Positions 1-7,100 of a stretch of DNA of 19,612 nucleotides are shown here, piece after piece. The DNA is taken from the NCBI GenBank assembly GCA_964515555.1, contig CAZEVY010000102.1, positions 1 to 19,612 on the forward strand. Direction: 5' to 3'. Source of the DNA: CAZEVY01 sp964515555. GTDB taxonomy: Bacteria; Acidobacteriota; Terriglobia; Bryobacterales; Bryobacteraceae. A model generated the notes under the pieces. It saw nothing but the letters and a program-made list of their open reading frames with translations, was not told the origin of the DNA and ran no database searches. Every line of letters starts with the position of its first letter. The first letter of the stretch is position 1. The translations under genes were made by a program, and so were the position numbers.

Positions 1-283
1 TAAACCCGCAACCGATGGCATCCGGCGCCCATGTCGACCGACACCAAAGATACTCTCGGTCTGTGCCCCAGAACCTTTGGGTGCCCCAGGAAAACGTCAG
101 TTCGAGCGGTATGGGAGTGCCGCCATGGTCACGGGAGTGACGATGCAGCTGTTGCCACGCGGTAATAGCGTGATTGCAGATTTCCCGAAGGAGCCGCAGT
201 GCCTCCTCGGGCGATGATTGGAAAAGCGAGTGAAAGGGCTCTCGAAGCGGCGATGGGGGCGAGAAGCTTCGGTGGTACTTCAA
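1..283 (-). CDS. Unrecognised partial reading frame running off the left edge
   Basis: A minus-strand frame is open from about 295 to the window edge, with no stop in over 90 codons. Its translation looks protein-like: it includes EEALRLLREICNHAITAWQQ, then HGGTPIPLELTFSWGTQRFW and GTDREYLWCR, with a helical start and aromatic-rich strands. An in-frame TGA lies at 296-298, and the only plausible start nearby is TTG at 283 with no SD, so the real N-terminus is probably missing. By hand count its third-position GC is roughly 60-65%, against more than 85% in the adjoining gltD, so the DNA looks foreign to its neighbours. I cannot name the family. From memory the segment resembles internal parts of large uncharacterised ATP-binding proteins, but I cannot verify this. 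Chance openness is possible but less likely. Confidence 0.45.
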   Translation of the reverse strand, partial: MKYHRSFSPPSPLREPFHSLFQSSPEEALRLLREICNHAITAWQQLHRHSRDHGGTPIPLELTFSWGTQRFWGTDREYLWCRSTWAPDAIGCGF

Positions 284-284
284 A

Positions 285-1154
285 ATGGAGAAGCATCACA
301 TCGACCGGCGCGTCGAGCAGATGGAGGCCGAGGGCGTCGAGTTCATGACGGGCGCCTTCGTCGGCAAGAACGTTCCGGTCGAGGATCTCCGCCGCGACTA
401 CGACGCGATTCTCCTCTCGGGTGGCGCCGAGCAGCCGCGCGATCTCCCCGTGCCCGGCCGAGAGCTCAAGGGCATCCATTTCGCGATGGACTTTCTCCCG
501 CAGGCCAACAAGCGCGCGCTCGGCGACACCGATCTCGTCGCCGACCCGACGCGGCTCGCCGAGCCTATTCTCGCCACCGGAAAGCGCGTCGTCATCATCG
601 GCGGCGGCGACACGGGGGCAGACTGCCTCGGCACCTCGCATCGCCAGAAGGCGGCGCACATCCGCCAGTTCGAGATCATGCCGAAGCCGCCCGACGAGCG
701 GTCGGCGTCGACGCCGTGGCCCCTATGGCCGCTCATGCTGCGGCAGGAAAGCTCGCATGAAGAAGGCGGCGAGCGGCTGTGGGCGCTGGCGACAACGAAG
801 TTCACCGGCGACGCCGGCGGGAACGTGAAGCAGCTTCACACGGTCCAGGTCGGCCCGCCGCCGAAGTTCGAGCCGATGGCGGGGACGGAATCGTCCATGG
901 AGGCCGATCTCGTGCTGCTGGCGATGGGCTTCCTCGGCCCGGTGCGCGGCGGCATGATCGAGCAGTTGGGCGTGGAGCTGGATGCGCGCGGCAACGTCAA
1001 AACGGGGGGCGATTACATGTCGTCCATCCCTGGTGTCTTCGCGGCGGGCGACATGCGGCGCGGGCAGTCGCTGGTGGTGTGGGCCATCACCGAGGGGCGA
1101 AAGGCGGCGCAGTCGGTCGACCGCTGGCTGATGGGCGAGACGCGGCTGCCGTAG
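285..1154 (+). CDS. gltD: Glutamate synthase small subunit (GltD-like), N-terminally truncated
   Basis: The 289 residues match the C-terminal two thirds of the NADPH/FAD subunit of glutamate synthase, which passes electrons from NADPH to the large subunit for conversion of glutamine and 2-oxoglutarate to glutamate. Visible are the NADPH-binding loop VVIIGGGDTGADC (residues 102-114) and the FAD-binding end GVFAAGDMRRGQSLVVWAI (250-268). Complete GltD is about 480 residues. The N-terminal 4Fe-4S cysteines and first FAD dinucleotide fold are absent. Similarity reaches only the Phe-Lys before ATG 285, and a TGA lies in frame at 231-233. No SD precedes the ATG. No large subunit (gltB) is visible. 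The gene is therefore probably a broken remnant, or the contig is chimeric here. Another member of the same flavoprotein reductase family (such as a PreT-type protein) is possible, but the residues kept are most like GltD. Confidence 0.85.
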   Translation: MEKHHIDRRVEQMEAEGVEFMTGAFVGKNVPVEDLRRDYDAILLSGGAEQPRDLPVPGRELKGIHFAMDFLPQANKRALGDTDLVADPTRLAEPILATGKRVVIIGGGDTGADCLGTSHRQKAAHIRQFEIMPKPPDERSASTPWPLWPLMLRQESSHEEGGERLWALATTKFTGDAGGNVKQLHTVQVGPPPKFEPMAGTESSMEADLVLLAMGFLGPVRGGMIEQLGVELDARGNVKTGGDYMSSIPGVFAAGDMRRGQSLVVWAITEGRKAAQSVDRWLMGETRLP

Positions 1155-1182
1155 GGGTGACCGGGACGCGCGGCCCGACAAG

Positions 1183-2121
1183 CTACAACGCCACGGCGTT
1201 CGCGCGCACGTAGTCGTCGACGTACGCAGGCGCTGGGCCGATGTAATGAAACGCCTCGGCGTACGCCACGCCGTGACGGCGGCCCCACTCGGCGTCTTCA
1301 CGGCAGACGAATTCCTTGATGTAGGCGCGATTGGCGGTGTCGTCGGTGTCGCCGAGCAGCGGGAGACGCCGTCCCTCGGCAGCCAGCCGGCGGCGCAACG
1401 CCGCGCCGGACTCTCCCGCCGGGCCCTGCGTCACGTTCGCCATGTTCACCCACACCTTCTGGTCGATCGTCGAGCTGATGTCGACCACGCGGTTCACCAG
1501 CTGCGGGCCGCGCGAGAAGTAGTAGCGCTCGCGCACGGCGCGCGGCTCCAGTCCGGCCGCGAAGTGCTCGGGCAGGTCCCAGCGGCTGGCGGACATCCAG
1601 CACGCCGCCTCGACCGCCGAGGCCGTGACGTAATGGTCGGGATTCTCCTCGTAGTGGCCCCACGGGTCGTAGGAGATGACGGTGTCGACCTTCATCAGAC
1701 GGAAGATGAAGATCAGCCGGTGGCGCAGTTCGGCGGCGGCGAAGGAATCGAACTCGTGGTTGCGGTAATGCAGGTCGAAGACGCGCGAGAGTCCCATGCG
1801 CCGCGCGACCTCGAAGGTGTCGCGCTCGTTGGCGAGCACGACCTCGCCCATGCTGGCGCCCCGGCCGGCCGCCTCGTCGTTGCTGGTGCGGATGAGAATG
1901 CCGGTGTAGCCCTCCTGGATCAGCTTCAAGACCGTGCCCGCGGCGAAGATCGGCACGTCGTCGCAATGCGGCTGGATGGCGGCCAGCACCTTGCCCTTGT
2001 GCGGCTGTCCGCTCTGCGCGCGCTCCACGAGTATTTCCGACTCGCGCGCCGTGCGTGCGCGCCACTGACCGCCGCCTTGCAGCGAGAAAAGCGAATGTCC
2101 CACGAATCGTCGCCTGTCCAT
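1183..2121 (-). CDS. PIG-L/LmbE family zinc-dependent deacetylase
   Basis: This 312-residue protein belongs to the LmbE-like N-acetylglucosaminyl-deacetylase superfamily, which removes acetyl groups from GlcNAc-type sugars using a metal ion. The metal-binding motif is a variant, QPHCDDVPIFAAG at residues 50-62 (His52, Asp54, Asp55), in place of the usual HPDD. It is followed by TSNDEAAGRG (79-88) and the third ligand in NPDHYVTA (His163). The N-terminus has RRR but no hydrophobic segment, so I do not call a Tat signal. The natural substrate cannot be told; relatives include mycothiol and bacillithiol deacetylases and antibiotic-sugar deacetylases. It is divergent from the DCC gene with only 19 bp between starts, so each promoter must lie partly inside the other gene. 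The stop is convergent with gltD. No clear SD precedes the ATG, and an internal start is possible. Confidence 0.85.
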   Translation of the reverse strand: MDRRRFVGHSLFSLQGGGQWRARTARESEILVERAQSGQPHKGKVLAAIQPHCDDVPIFAAGTVLKLIQEGYTGILIRTSNDEAAGRGASMGEVVLANERDTFEVARRMGLSRVFDLHYRNHEFDSFAAAELRHRLIFIFRLMKVDTVISYDPWGHYEENPDHYVTASAVEAACWMSASRWDLPEHFAAGLEPRAVRERYYFSRGPQLVNRVVDISSTIDQKVWVNMANVTQGPAGESGAALRRRLAAEGRRLPLLGDTDDTANRAYIKEFVCREDAEWGRRHGVAYAEAFHYIGPAPAYVDDYVRANAVAL

Positions 2122-2140
2122 TGCATCATCATAGTTCCGG

Positions 2141-2548
2141 ATGGCAGAGAGGGCGATCGTTTTCTACGACGGGCATTGCGGGCTGTGCCACTTCGGCGTG
2201 AAGTTCCTGGCGCGGCGCGATCGCGCGGGTAGGTTCGCCTACGCGCCGCTCGGCGGCGAGACCTTCGGGCGCCTGGTCGCGCCGGAGTTACGGTCTGCGG
2301 CGCCGGACAGTTTCGTTCTGCGTGCGCCCGACGGGCGGATGTGGTTCCGGTCGGAGGCGGCGTTTCGTGCGCTACGGGAGCTGCCCGCGCCTTGGCCGGC
2401 GGTGAGTGCGGTGTTCGGCGCGCTCCCCCGGGCGCTTACCGACTACGGCTACGACCTGGTCGCGCGGACGCGAGCGCGGCTGTTCCGCCGTCCCGCGGGC
2501 GTGTGTCCGATTCTGCCGCCGGAGCTGCGGTCGCGTTTTTTGTCTTGA
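2141..2548 (+). CDS. DCC family thiol-disulfide oxidoreductase-like protein (DUF393)
   Basis: This 135-residue protein has the hallmark of the DCC family near its N-terminus, YDGHCGLCHFGVKFLARRD, with Asp10, Cys13 and Cys16 forming D-x-x-C-x-x-C. The length is normal for the family. Members are predicted to have a thioredoxin-like fold, and their physiological reaction is mostly unknown. The C-terminal half contains the family-typical alternation of aromatic and arginine residues, ending FRRPAGVCPILPPELRSRF. It starts 19 bp from the divergent PIG-L gene. Its TGA stop (2546-2548) lies inside the -35 box of the next gene's promoter, so arsM is a separate transcription unit even though the genes are tightly packed. 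Confidence 0.85.
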   Translation: MAERAIVFYDGHCGLCHFGVKFLARRDRAGRFAYAPLGGETFGRLVAPELRSAAPDSFVLRAPDGRMWFRSEAAFRALRELPAPWPAVSAVFGALPRALTDYGYDLVARTRARLFRRPAGVCPILPPELRSRFLS

Positions 2549-2573
2549 CATCCTTCGATACTTCCACTATAGT
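2545..2573 (+). promoter_or_regulatory. Consensus sigma70 promoter of arsM
   Basis: A perfect -35 TTGACA (2545-2550), a 17-bp spacer and a -10 TATAGT (2568-2573, five of six consensus bases). Seven bases downstream of the -10 is the A of the arsM ATG at 2580, so the predicted transcript would start at, or within a base or two of, the start codon. No SD exists between the -10 and the ATG. Confidence 0.8.
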
Positions 2574-2577
2574 CGAA
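2554..2577 (+). promoter_or_regulatory. Putative ArsR-type operator overlapping the arsM promoter
   Basis: An imperfect inverted repeat with arms TTCGA (2554-2558) and TCGAA (2573-2577), centred in the spacer and covering the -10 box. ArsR-family repressors in several phyla bind TTCGAT...ATCGAA-like sites placed this way and release on arsenite. No arsR gene is in the window, so the regulator would have to be elsewhere. The assignment rests on position and arm sequence only. Confidence 0.5.
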
Positions 2578-2579
2578 AT

Positions 2580-3389
2580 ATGATACCCAACGTAAAGGAA
2601 GTTGTCCAGGAACGGTATGGCAAGCTGGCGCTCGGCGTCCTGAAAGGAACGCCGAAGCCGTCGTGTTGCGGGGGCGCGTCGACGGACCCCATCACGGTGA
2701 ATCTCTACGATTCGGCGCAGGCCTCCGAAGTGCCGCGCGAGGCCATGCTGGCGTCACTCGGCTGCGGGAACCCGACGGCGCTGGCCGAGCTGAAGCCCGG
2801 GGAGGTGGTGCTCGACCTTGGGTCGGGCGGCGGCATCGACGTTCTGCTTTCGGCGCGGCGCGTCTCGCCGGGCGGCAAGGCCTATGGCCTCGACATGACC
2901 GACCACATGCTGGCGCTGGCCGAGGAGAACCGGCGCAAGGCGGGCGTGGAGAACGTCGAGTTCCTCAAAGGGGAGCTGGAGAGCATTCCGCTGCCCGACA
3001 ACTCGGTCGACGTGATCATCTCGAATTGCGTGATCAATCTCTCGGCTGACAAGGATCGCGCTCTCGGCGAGGCGTTTCGCGTGCTGAAGCCGGGCGGCCG
3101 CTTCGCGGTGTCCGACATTGTCACGCGCGGCGAGATTCCGGCCGATGTGCGGCGGAGCGTGGAGCTGTGGATCGGCTGCATCGCCGGAGCGATGGACGAG
3201 AATGAGTATCGCTCGCGGCTGGAGCGCGCCGGGTTCGCCGGCGTCTCGATCGAGCCGACGCGCATCTACCGCGCGGCCGACGCTCGCGGACTGTTCGCCG
3301 AACACGGCATCGACGCCGACGCAGTTGCGCCGATGGTCGACGGCAAGTTCTTCAGCGGCTTCGTGCGCGCGGCAAAACCCGCCGGCTGA
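2580..3389 (+). CDS. arsM: Arsenite S-adenosylmethionine methyltransferase
   Basis: This 269-residue cytosolic enzyme transfers methyl groups from SAM to trivalent arsenic, giving methylated and volatile arsenicals. The class I methyltransferase motif I is VVLDLGSGGGIDVLLSARRV (residues 76-95), followed by YGLDMTDHML. Arsenic-binding cysteines expected in the family are present: Cys62 in LGCGNP, Cys150 in ISNCVINLS and Cys200 in GCIAGA, plus a Cys29-Cys30 pair in the N-terminal PSCCGG. The length is normal for bacterial ArsM. I chose ATG 2580 because family similarity begins there (MIPNVKEVVQERYG) and a consensus promoter ends just upstream; the frame stays open further 5' but that part is the shadow of the DCC gene. 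Translation probably begins on a leaderless mRNA. The ThiE-like gene follows within a few bases, so the two may be co-transcribed. Confidence 0.95.
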   Translation: MIPNVKEVVQERYGKLALGVLKGTPKPSCCGGASTDPITVNLYDSAQASEVPREAMLASLGCGNPTALAELKPGEVVLDLGSGGGIDVLLSARRVSPGGKAYGLDMTDHMLALAEENRRKAGVENVEFLKGELESIPLPDNSVDVIISNCVINLSADKDRALGEAFRVLKPGGRFAVSDIVTRGEIPADVRRSVELWIGCIAGAMDENEYRSRLERAGFAGVSIEPTRIYRAADARGLFAEHGIDADAVAPMVDGKFFSGFVRAAKPAG

Positions 3390-3393
3390 TCGC

Positions 3394-3957
3394 TTGTTGC
3401 GGCACTACATCACAGATCGTCAGGCGGCGGGGGGCGTCGAGCGGCTCATCGAAATCGTCCGCCGGCGCCTTGAGGATGGCGTCGACACGATCCAAGTTCG
3501 CGAAAAGGACCTGCCCGCGCGCGATCTGGCCGTTCTCGTCGAGCGGCTCCTGGCGCTGCCAAACTCCGGAAGGTCGACGATCATTGTGAATACGCGCGCC
3601 GACGTGGCGCTGGCGGCGGGCGCGCACGGGGTCCATCTTCCCTCCGGGTCGCCCGAGCCGTCGCGATGGCGGTCGCTCGCGCCTGCCGGGTTCCTGATCG
3701 GCGTCTCCTGCCACTCAATCGGGGAAGTGCGGGCGGCGGAGCGTGAGGGCGCGGACTATGCGCTGTTCAGCCCGATCTTTGCGACGGCGTCGAAAGCGGC
3801 TTACGGCGCGCCACAGGGTCTCGACAGGCTTCGCGAGGCTGCGAGCGCGGTCGCGATTCCGGTGCTGGCGCTGGGCGGGGTGACGCGGGAGAACGCCGTC
3901 GACTGTGTCGGCGCGGGGGCCGCGGGTGTGGCGGGGATATCGATGTTTCAGGGGTAG
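3394..3957 (+). CDS. thiE: Thiamine phosphate synthase / TenI family protein
   Basis: This protein of about 187 residues has the TIM-barrel signature of ThiE/TenI. It opens RHYITDRQ, followed by GVDTIQVREKDL (phosphate and pyrimidine site), IIVNTRADVALAAGAHGVHL, GVSCHS, a GADYALFSPIFATASK-type loop, and LALGGVTRENA with a terminal glycine-rich phosphate-binding loop. ThiE joins the hydroxymethylpyrimidine and thiazole moieties to make thiamine phosphate; TenI relatives instead aromatise the thiazole. The HLGQ-D segment usual in ThiE is HLPSGS here, so TenI-like activity is an open alternative. The start is taken as TTG 3394 or TTG 3397, five to eight bases past the arsM stop, because similarity begins at once and no ATG or GTG fits. 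The SD is poor, which suggests coupling to arsM. The protein is slightly shorter than typical ThiE. thiC lies at the far end of the window. Confidence 0.8.
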   Translation: MLRHYITDRQAAGGVERLIEIVRRRLEDGVDTIQVREKDLPARDLAVLVERLLALPNSGRSTIIVNTRADVALAAGAHGVHLPSGSPEPSRWRSLAPAGFLIGVSCHSIGEVRAAEREGADYALFSPIFATASKAAYGAPQGLDRLREAASAVAIPVLALGGVTRENAVDCVGAGAAGVAGISMFQG

Positions 3958-4023
3958 AGTGGCTCCGGGCGACGGCGCGGAAATGGCGCTGGCCGACCCC
4001 GCCAGACGCCGTTAGGCTGGATC

Positions 4024-4767
4024 ATGACACGCATTCGCATCGGAATTATCGGCGATTTCCGTCCAGCGAGCCCGTCGCACGCCGCGACCAATGACGCCAT
4101 CCGCCACGCCGCCGCCGCCATGGGCGTGGAACCGGTCATCTACTGGACGCCGACGCCATCCCTGGCCGCGCCCGGCGCCGCCGAACAGCTCGCAATCCAC
4201 GACGCGATCGTCGCCGCGCCGGGGAGTCCTTATGCGAGCCTCGAGGGTGCGCTAGCCGGGATTCGCTTCGCGCGCGAGCGCGGCAAGCCGTTTCTGGGCA
4301 CCTGCGGGGGTTTCCAGCATACGCTGCTCGAGTACGCGCGTAACGTGCTGGGCATCGCCGGGGCCGACAGTGAGGAGCACGGCGGCGGTGCGGCGGACCT
4401 GGTGATCCACCAGGTCTGCACGCCGGCGCGCCGCGGACCGCGGGAGCTGCCCGGGGGCAACACCATGACGGTCGCGCGCGGATCGCTGCTCTATGGAATC
4501 TACGAGCGCGAGGAAATCACCGAGGAATTCTGGTGCAACTTCGGCGTGAATCCGGCCTACCACGGGGCCTTCGAGGCGGGCGGCCTGCGACCGGTGGCCT
4601 TGGCGGCCGACGGATCGTGGCGGGCCGTCGAGCTGCGGTCGCATCCGTTCTTTCTCGGAACGCTGTACCTGCCGCAGCACCGCTCGTCGCCGGGCGATCC
4701 GCACCCGGTGTTCGCGGGTTGGCTGCGGGCCGCGGCGCGGGTTACGGCCGAAGTTTTTGTCGCCTAA
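4024..4767 (+). CDS. Stand-alone CTP-synthase-like glutamine amidotransferase domain protein
   Basis: These 247 residues resemble only the C-terminal amidotransferase domain of CTP synthase (PyrG), without the amidoligase domain. The nucleophile elbow is FLGTCGGFQH (Cys94), and the C-terminal region SHPFFLGTLYLPQ...PHPVFAGW (207-233) lines up with the PyrG segment DHPWF...FHPE...PHPLF. In that alignment the catalytic His-x-Glu becomes Leu216-x-Gln218, so ordinary glutaminase chemistry looks lost although Cys94 is kept. I recall a family annotated as CTP synthase C-terminal region-related (seleno)protein that fits; members of unknown function may carry selenocysteine, while this copy reads Cys with no in-frame TGA. 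The ATG follows a weak purine-rich stretch. The gene is about 65 bp downstream of thiE. Function unknown. Confidence 0.75.
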   Translation: MTRIRIGIIGDFRPASPSHAATNDAIRHAAAAMGVEPVIYWTPTPSLAAPGAAEQLAIHDAIVAAPGSPYASLEGALAGIRFARERGKPFLGTCGGFQHTLLEYARNVLGIAGADSEEHGGGAADLVIHQVCTPARRGPRELPGGNTMTVARGSLLYGIYEREEITEEFWCNFGVNPAYHGAFEAGGLRPVALAADGSWRAVELRSHPFFLGTLYLPQHRSSPGDPHPVFAGWLRAAARVTAEVFVA

Positions 4768-4871
4768 CAACTCGCTTTGTATCAACAAGATGCGGGGCTG
4801 GCGCCGGGCCCGGTATTTGGATTGCCTGGGACCGCTGTGCGATACTGAAATAGAAACATTTTCCCCGCAAA

Positions 4872-6227
4872 ATGACGTTGTTAGAAGAAGCGGTGGCGCG
4901 CTACCACCGGCTGATCGAAACAGAGCATTACAAGGACCTGGGCTGGGCCCAGTCGATTCAGGACGAGATGCGGAAACAGAATCTCGCCCCGGACGGCCGC
5001 CTGGTATGCCCGGTGCTTCGGCCGCACCTGATCACCCGCCGGCAGTTCGATTCCTCGGTGAAAGCGGCCGAAATCCTGTATTCGGCGATCGACCGCGTGA
5101 AGCAGTCGGTGATCTCGAACCCCTCGATGCTGGCGCGGCTGGAGCTGCTGCCGGCCGAGAAGATGCTCGCCACCATCGATCCCGGATACCCGTACCTTTC
5201 GGTCAGCTCACAGATCGATACGCAGGTGAACAACGGGTCGATGCACGTGATGGAGTGCAGCGCGGCCAGCCCCGCCGGGGTCATTTACGGCGAGGCGCTC
5301 TCGGCCATTTTCTACGACGCCCCGCCGGTGAAGGAGCTTCGGAAGCGCTACAAGCTGACGCGCGTCGGCGGCATGAAGTATCTCCTCAAGTCGCTTCTTG
5401 ACGCCTACAAGGTATTCGGAAAGAAAAAGTACCCGAGCATCGCGATTCTCGAGTTCCGGCAGCCGTTTCAGAACGCTCCGTCGGCCGAGAACGAGCTGCT
5501 GGCCGAGTCGTTCCGCCGCGCCGGTTACCCGAGCGAGGTGGTGACTCCGGAGCAGCTCGACTACCGCAACGGCGCGCTGCGGCGAGGCGACTTTGCGATC
5601 GACCTGGTGTACCGCCGCGTCTCGGCGCAGGAGCTGTTGGTACGATTCGACCTCTCGCACGCGCTGGTGCGCGCCTACCGGGAGCGCACGGTGTGCCTGG
5701 TGAACAGCTTTCAGGCGGAGCTGGCGCACAAGAAGGCGATCTTCGCGCTGCTCACCGACGACGCCGTGACGGCGCAGTTCCCGGCGGCGGAGCGCAAGGC
5801 GATCCGCGATCACGTCCCCTGGACGCGCGTGGTTTCGGCCACCAAGACCATGCGCGGCGACGGCCTGATCGACCTGCCGGAGTTCATCCTGAAGAATCGC
5901 GAGCGGCTGGTGATGAAGCCGAATACGCCGTCGACGGATCTGCACGAATACAACGGCTGGGAGACGAACGACACCGGCTGGGAGCGGGCGCTGCGAGCGG
6001 CCATGCGGCACCCCTACGTCGTGCAGGACCGCGTGGAAGAGGCGCGGTCGGTATTTCCGATGCTGCAAGGCGGGCGGCTCGCGCTGCGCGAGATGGAGGT
6101 CGACGTGCGGCAGCATCTCTACCTCGGCAAGGTGCATGGCTGCTCGAGCTGGCTGCGCGACGCGGCGGCGGCGGGATTCTCGAGCATCGCCGGCCTGGCG
6201 CCGACGTTCATCGCCGAAGGGAAGTAA
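4872..6227 (+). CDS. Uncharacterised protein resembling circularly permuted ATP-grasp enzymes
   Basis: This 451-residue soluble protein has no signal peptide or membrane segment. Its second half follows the order seen in circularly permuted (type 2) ATP-grasp and glutathionylspermidine-synthase-like proteins: IDLVYRRV (about 245-252), a short helical stretch, VCLVNSFQAELAHKKAIFALL (about 276-296), then ERLVMKPN (about 346-353), where ATP-grasp lysines bind nucleotide, and a late acidic segment REMEVDVRQHLYLGK. The N-terminal half has no motif I recognise. ATP-grasp enzymes ligate a carboxylate to an amine or thiol, but no substrate can be inferred. The start ATG 4872 has no SD, and the upstream about 100 bp is relatively AT-rich before the gene. 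It is convergent with the cas6-like gene, 18 bp between stops. The fold call is an inference from motif order. Confidence 0.6.
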   Translation: MTLLEEAVARYHRLIETEHYKDLGWAQSIQDEMRKQNLAPDGRLVCPVLRPHLITRRQFDSSVKAAEILYSAIDRVKQSVISNPSMLARLELLPAEKMLATIDPGYPYLSVSSQIDTQVNNGSMHVMECSAASPAGVIYGEALSAIFYDAPPVKELRKRYKLTRVGGMKYLLKSLLDAYKVFGKKKYPSIAILEFRQPFQNAPSAENELLAESFRRAGYPSEVVTPEQLDYRNGALRRGDFAIDLVYRRVSAQELLVRFDLSHALVRAYRERTVCLVNSFQAELAHKKAIFALLTDDAVTAQFPAAERKAIRDHVPWTRVVSATKTMRGDGLIDLPEFILKNRERLVMKPNTPSTDLHEYNGWETNDTGWERALRAAMRHPYVVQDRVEEARSVFPMLQGGRLALREMEVDVRQHLYLGKVHGCSSWLRDAAAAGFSSIAGLAPTFIAEGK

Positions 6228-6230
6228 GGC

Positions 6231-6243
6231 GCGCCGGCGGCGC
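6231..6243 (+). terminator. Weak hairpin between convergent genes
   Basis: The 18-bp gap between two convergent stops contains GCGCC-GGC-GGCGC, a 5-bp GC stem with a 3-base loop, followed on the plus strand by TTT. It could end transcription of the ATP-grasp-like gene, but the stem is short and the T-tract minimal. Confidence 0.3.
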
Positions 6244-6245
6244 TT

Positions 6246-7100
6246 TCAACACACCACCTCGATCGCGCCTTTGCCCCAAACCGTCTGGCGGCCGACGCCG
6301 GTCCACTGCGCTGCGCGAAGGAACGGCAGGAACTCGCGCAGCGCACCCTCATACTGCGCCTCGCCGACGAAGCCGCCGAGCGGATGCGTCTGGCCGGTGC
6401 GGCTCGAAGTCCGCTCGAAGGACTCGGCGCGGACATCGCAGCGCGTCATGGCGACCGAGCCGGCGCGATCCCCGATGCCGCGAAAGTCGATCTCGAGCGG
6501 GCCCGGACCGTAGATCGCGCGCAGCGTACCGATCCGGTCGCGGATGCGCGCGAACAGGACGCTGAACTCCGGGCGGTGCGTGAGGCCCCCGGCCTCTTTT
6601 AACTCCGTCGGGGTCAGGAATCGAACCAGGACGCCGGGCGGCGCGGCGAGGTCGGGCGCGAGCGAAAGCGTCAGGGGCGGGGCGGCCGGACACGCGACCA
6701 GTTTGGCGCGGCCGCGCCCGGGGCCGATACCTTCACGCGCCAGGGCGTCGAAGGCGGCGGTGAAAGCGTCGATTTCGCCGGGCCCGGGGTAGAACAGGTT
6801 CACGTCGAAGTGGAAAGTCTCGCCGGGCGCGACGCGGCGCCCGTCGAGGTGCGCGGCGCGGAAGACGAAGGGTCGTGGGAGGTCGGCGAGGCCGCTGGGA
6901 CCGCGGCCCAGAGATTCGGGCTCGAAGACTCGGGCATAGGCACATTCCGCCGAATGGGCGTCGCCGGCGCAACGGCACGCCTGGCGCCGGAAGATGATTC
7001 CGAAGCCGCCGCGCAGGATATTGCCGGACTTTCCGGCGGGAAAGTAAAGCGAGTCGCGAGCCTCCAGCGGAATTCGCAGGGGCTGCACCTGGAAATCCAT
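6246..7100 (-). CDS. cas6: Cas6-family (PF10040-type) endoribonuclease, solitary
   Basis: This 284-residue RAMP-fold protein has the C-terminal signature of the CRISPR Cas6 family: GGFVGEAQYEGALREFLPFL (242-261) followed by WTGVGRQTVWGKGAIEV (266-282), including the glycine-rich loop. The N-terminal half has the usual LRGGFG (29-34), a cysteine cluster CRCAGDAHSAEC (Cys42, Cys44, Cys53) and PSGLADLPRPFVFR (68-81). Cas6 enzymes cleave CRISPR precursor RNA within its repeats. No CRISPR array or other cas gene is visible here. The start ATG (7100-7098) overlaps the lptD stop TGA (7102-7100) in a TGATG, and an AGGAA lies about 11 bases upstream, so translation is probably coupled to lptD. A frame open further upstream is the lptD shadow. 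A role outside CRISPR, on some other structured RNA, is possible but unproven. Confidence 0.82.
   Translation of the reverse strand: MDFQVQPLRIPLEARDSLYFPAGKSGNILRGGFGIIFRRQACRCAGDAHSAECAYARVFEPESLGRGPSGLADLPRPFVFRAAHLDGRRVAPGETFHFDVNLFYPGPGEIDAFTAAFDALAREGIGPGRGRAKLVACPAAPPLTLSLAPDLAAPPGVLVRFLTPTELKEAGGLTHRPEFSVLFARIRDRIGTLRAIYGPGPLEIDFRGIGDRAGSVAMTRCDVRAESFERTSSRTGQTHPLGGFVGEAQYEGALREFLPFLRAAQWTGVGRQTVWGKGAIEVVC

Noticed and set aside
1183..2121. Tat signal on the PIG-L protein (MDRRRFVGHS)
   Set aside because: The arginines are not followed by a hydrophobic segment; the next residues are Gln, Gly and charged.
2406..2579. N-terminal extension of arsM
   Set aside because: This stretch is the other-frame shadow of the DCC gene and includes the arsM promoter; ArsM similarity starts at ATG 2580.
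4804..4815. GC-rich palindrome CCGGGCCCGG as terminator after the amidotransferase-like gene
   Set aside because: A perfect palindrome without a loop and without a T-tract does not make a convincing terminator.
4817..4846. Promoter candidate TTGGAT-18-GATACT before the ATP-grasp-like gene
   Set aside because: Only three of six and four of six consensus matches; too weak to annotate with confidence, though the position is suitable.
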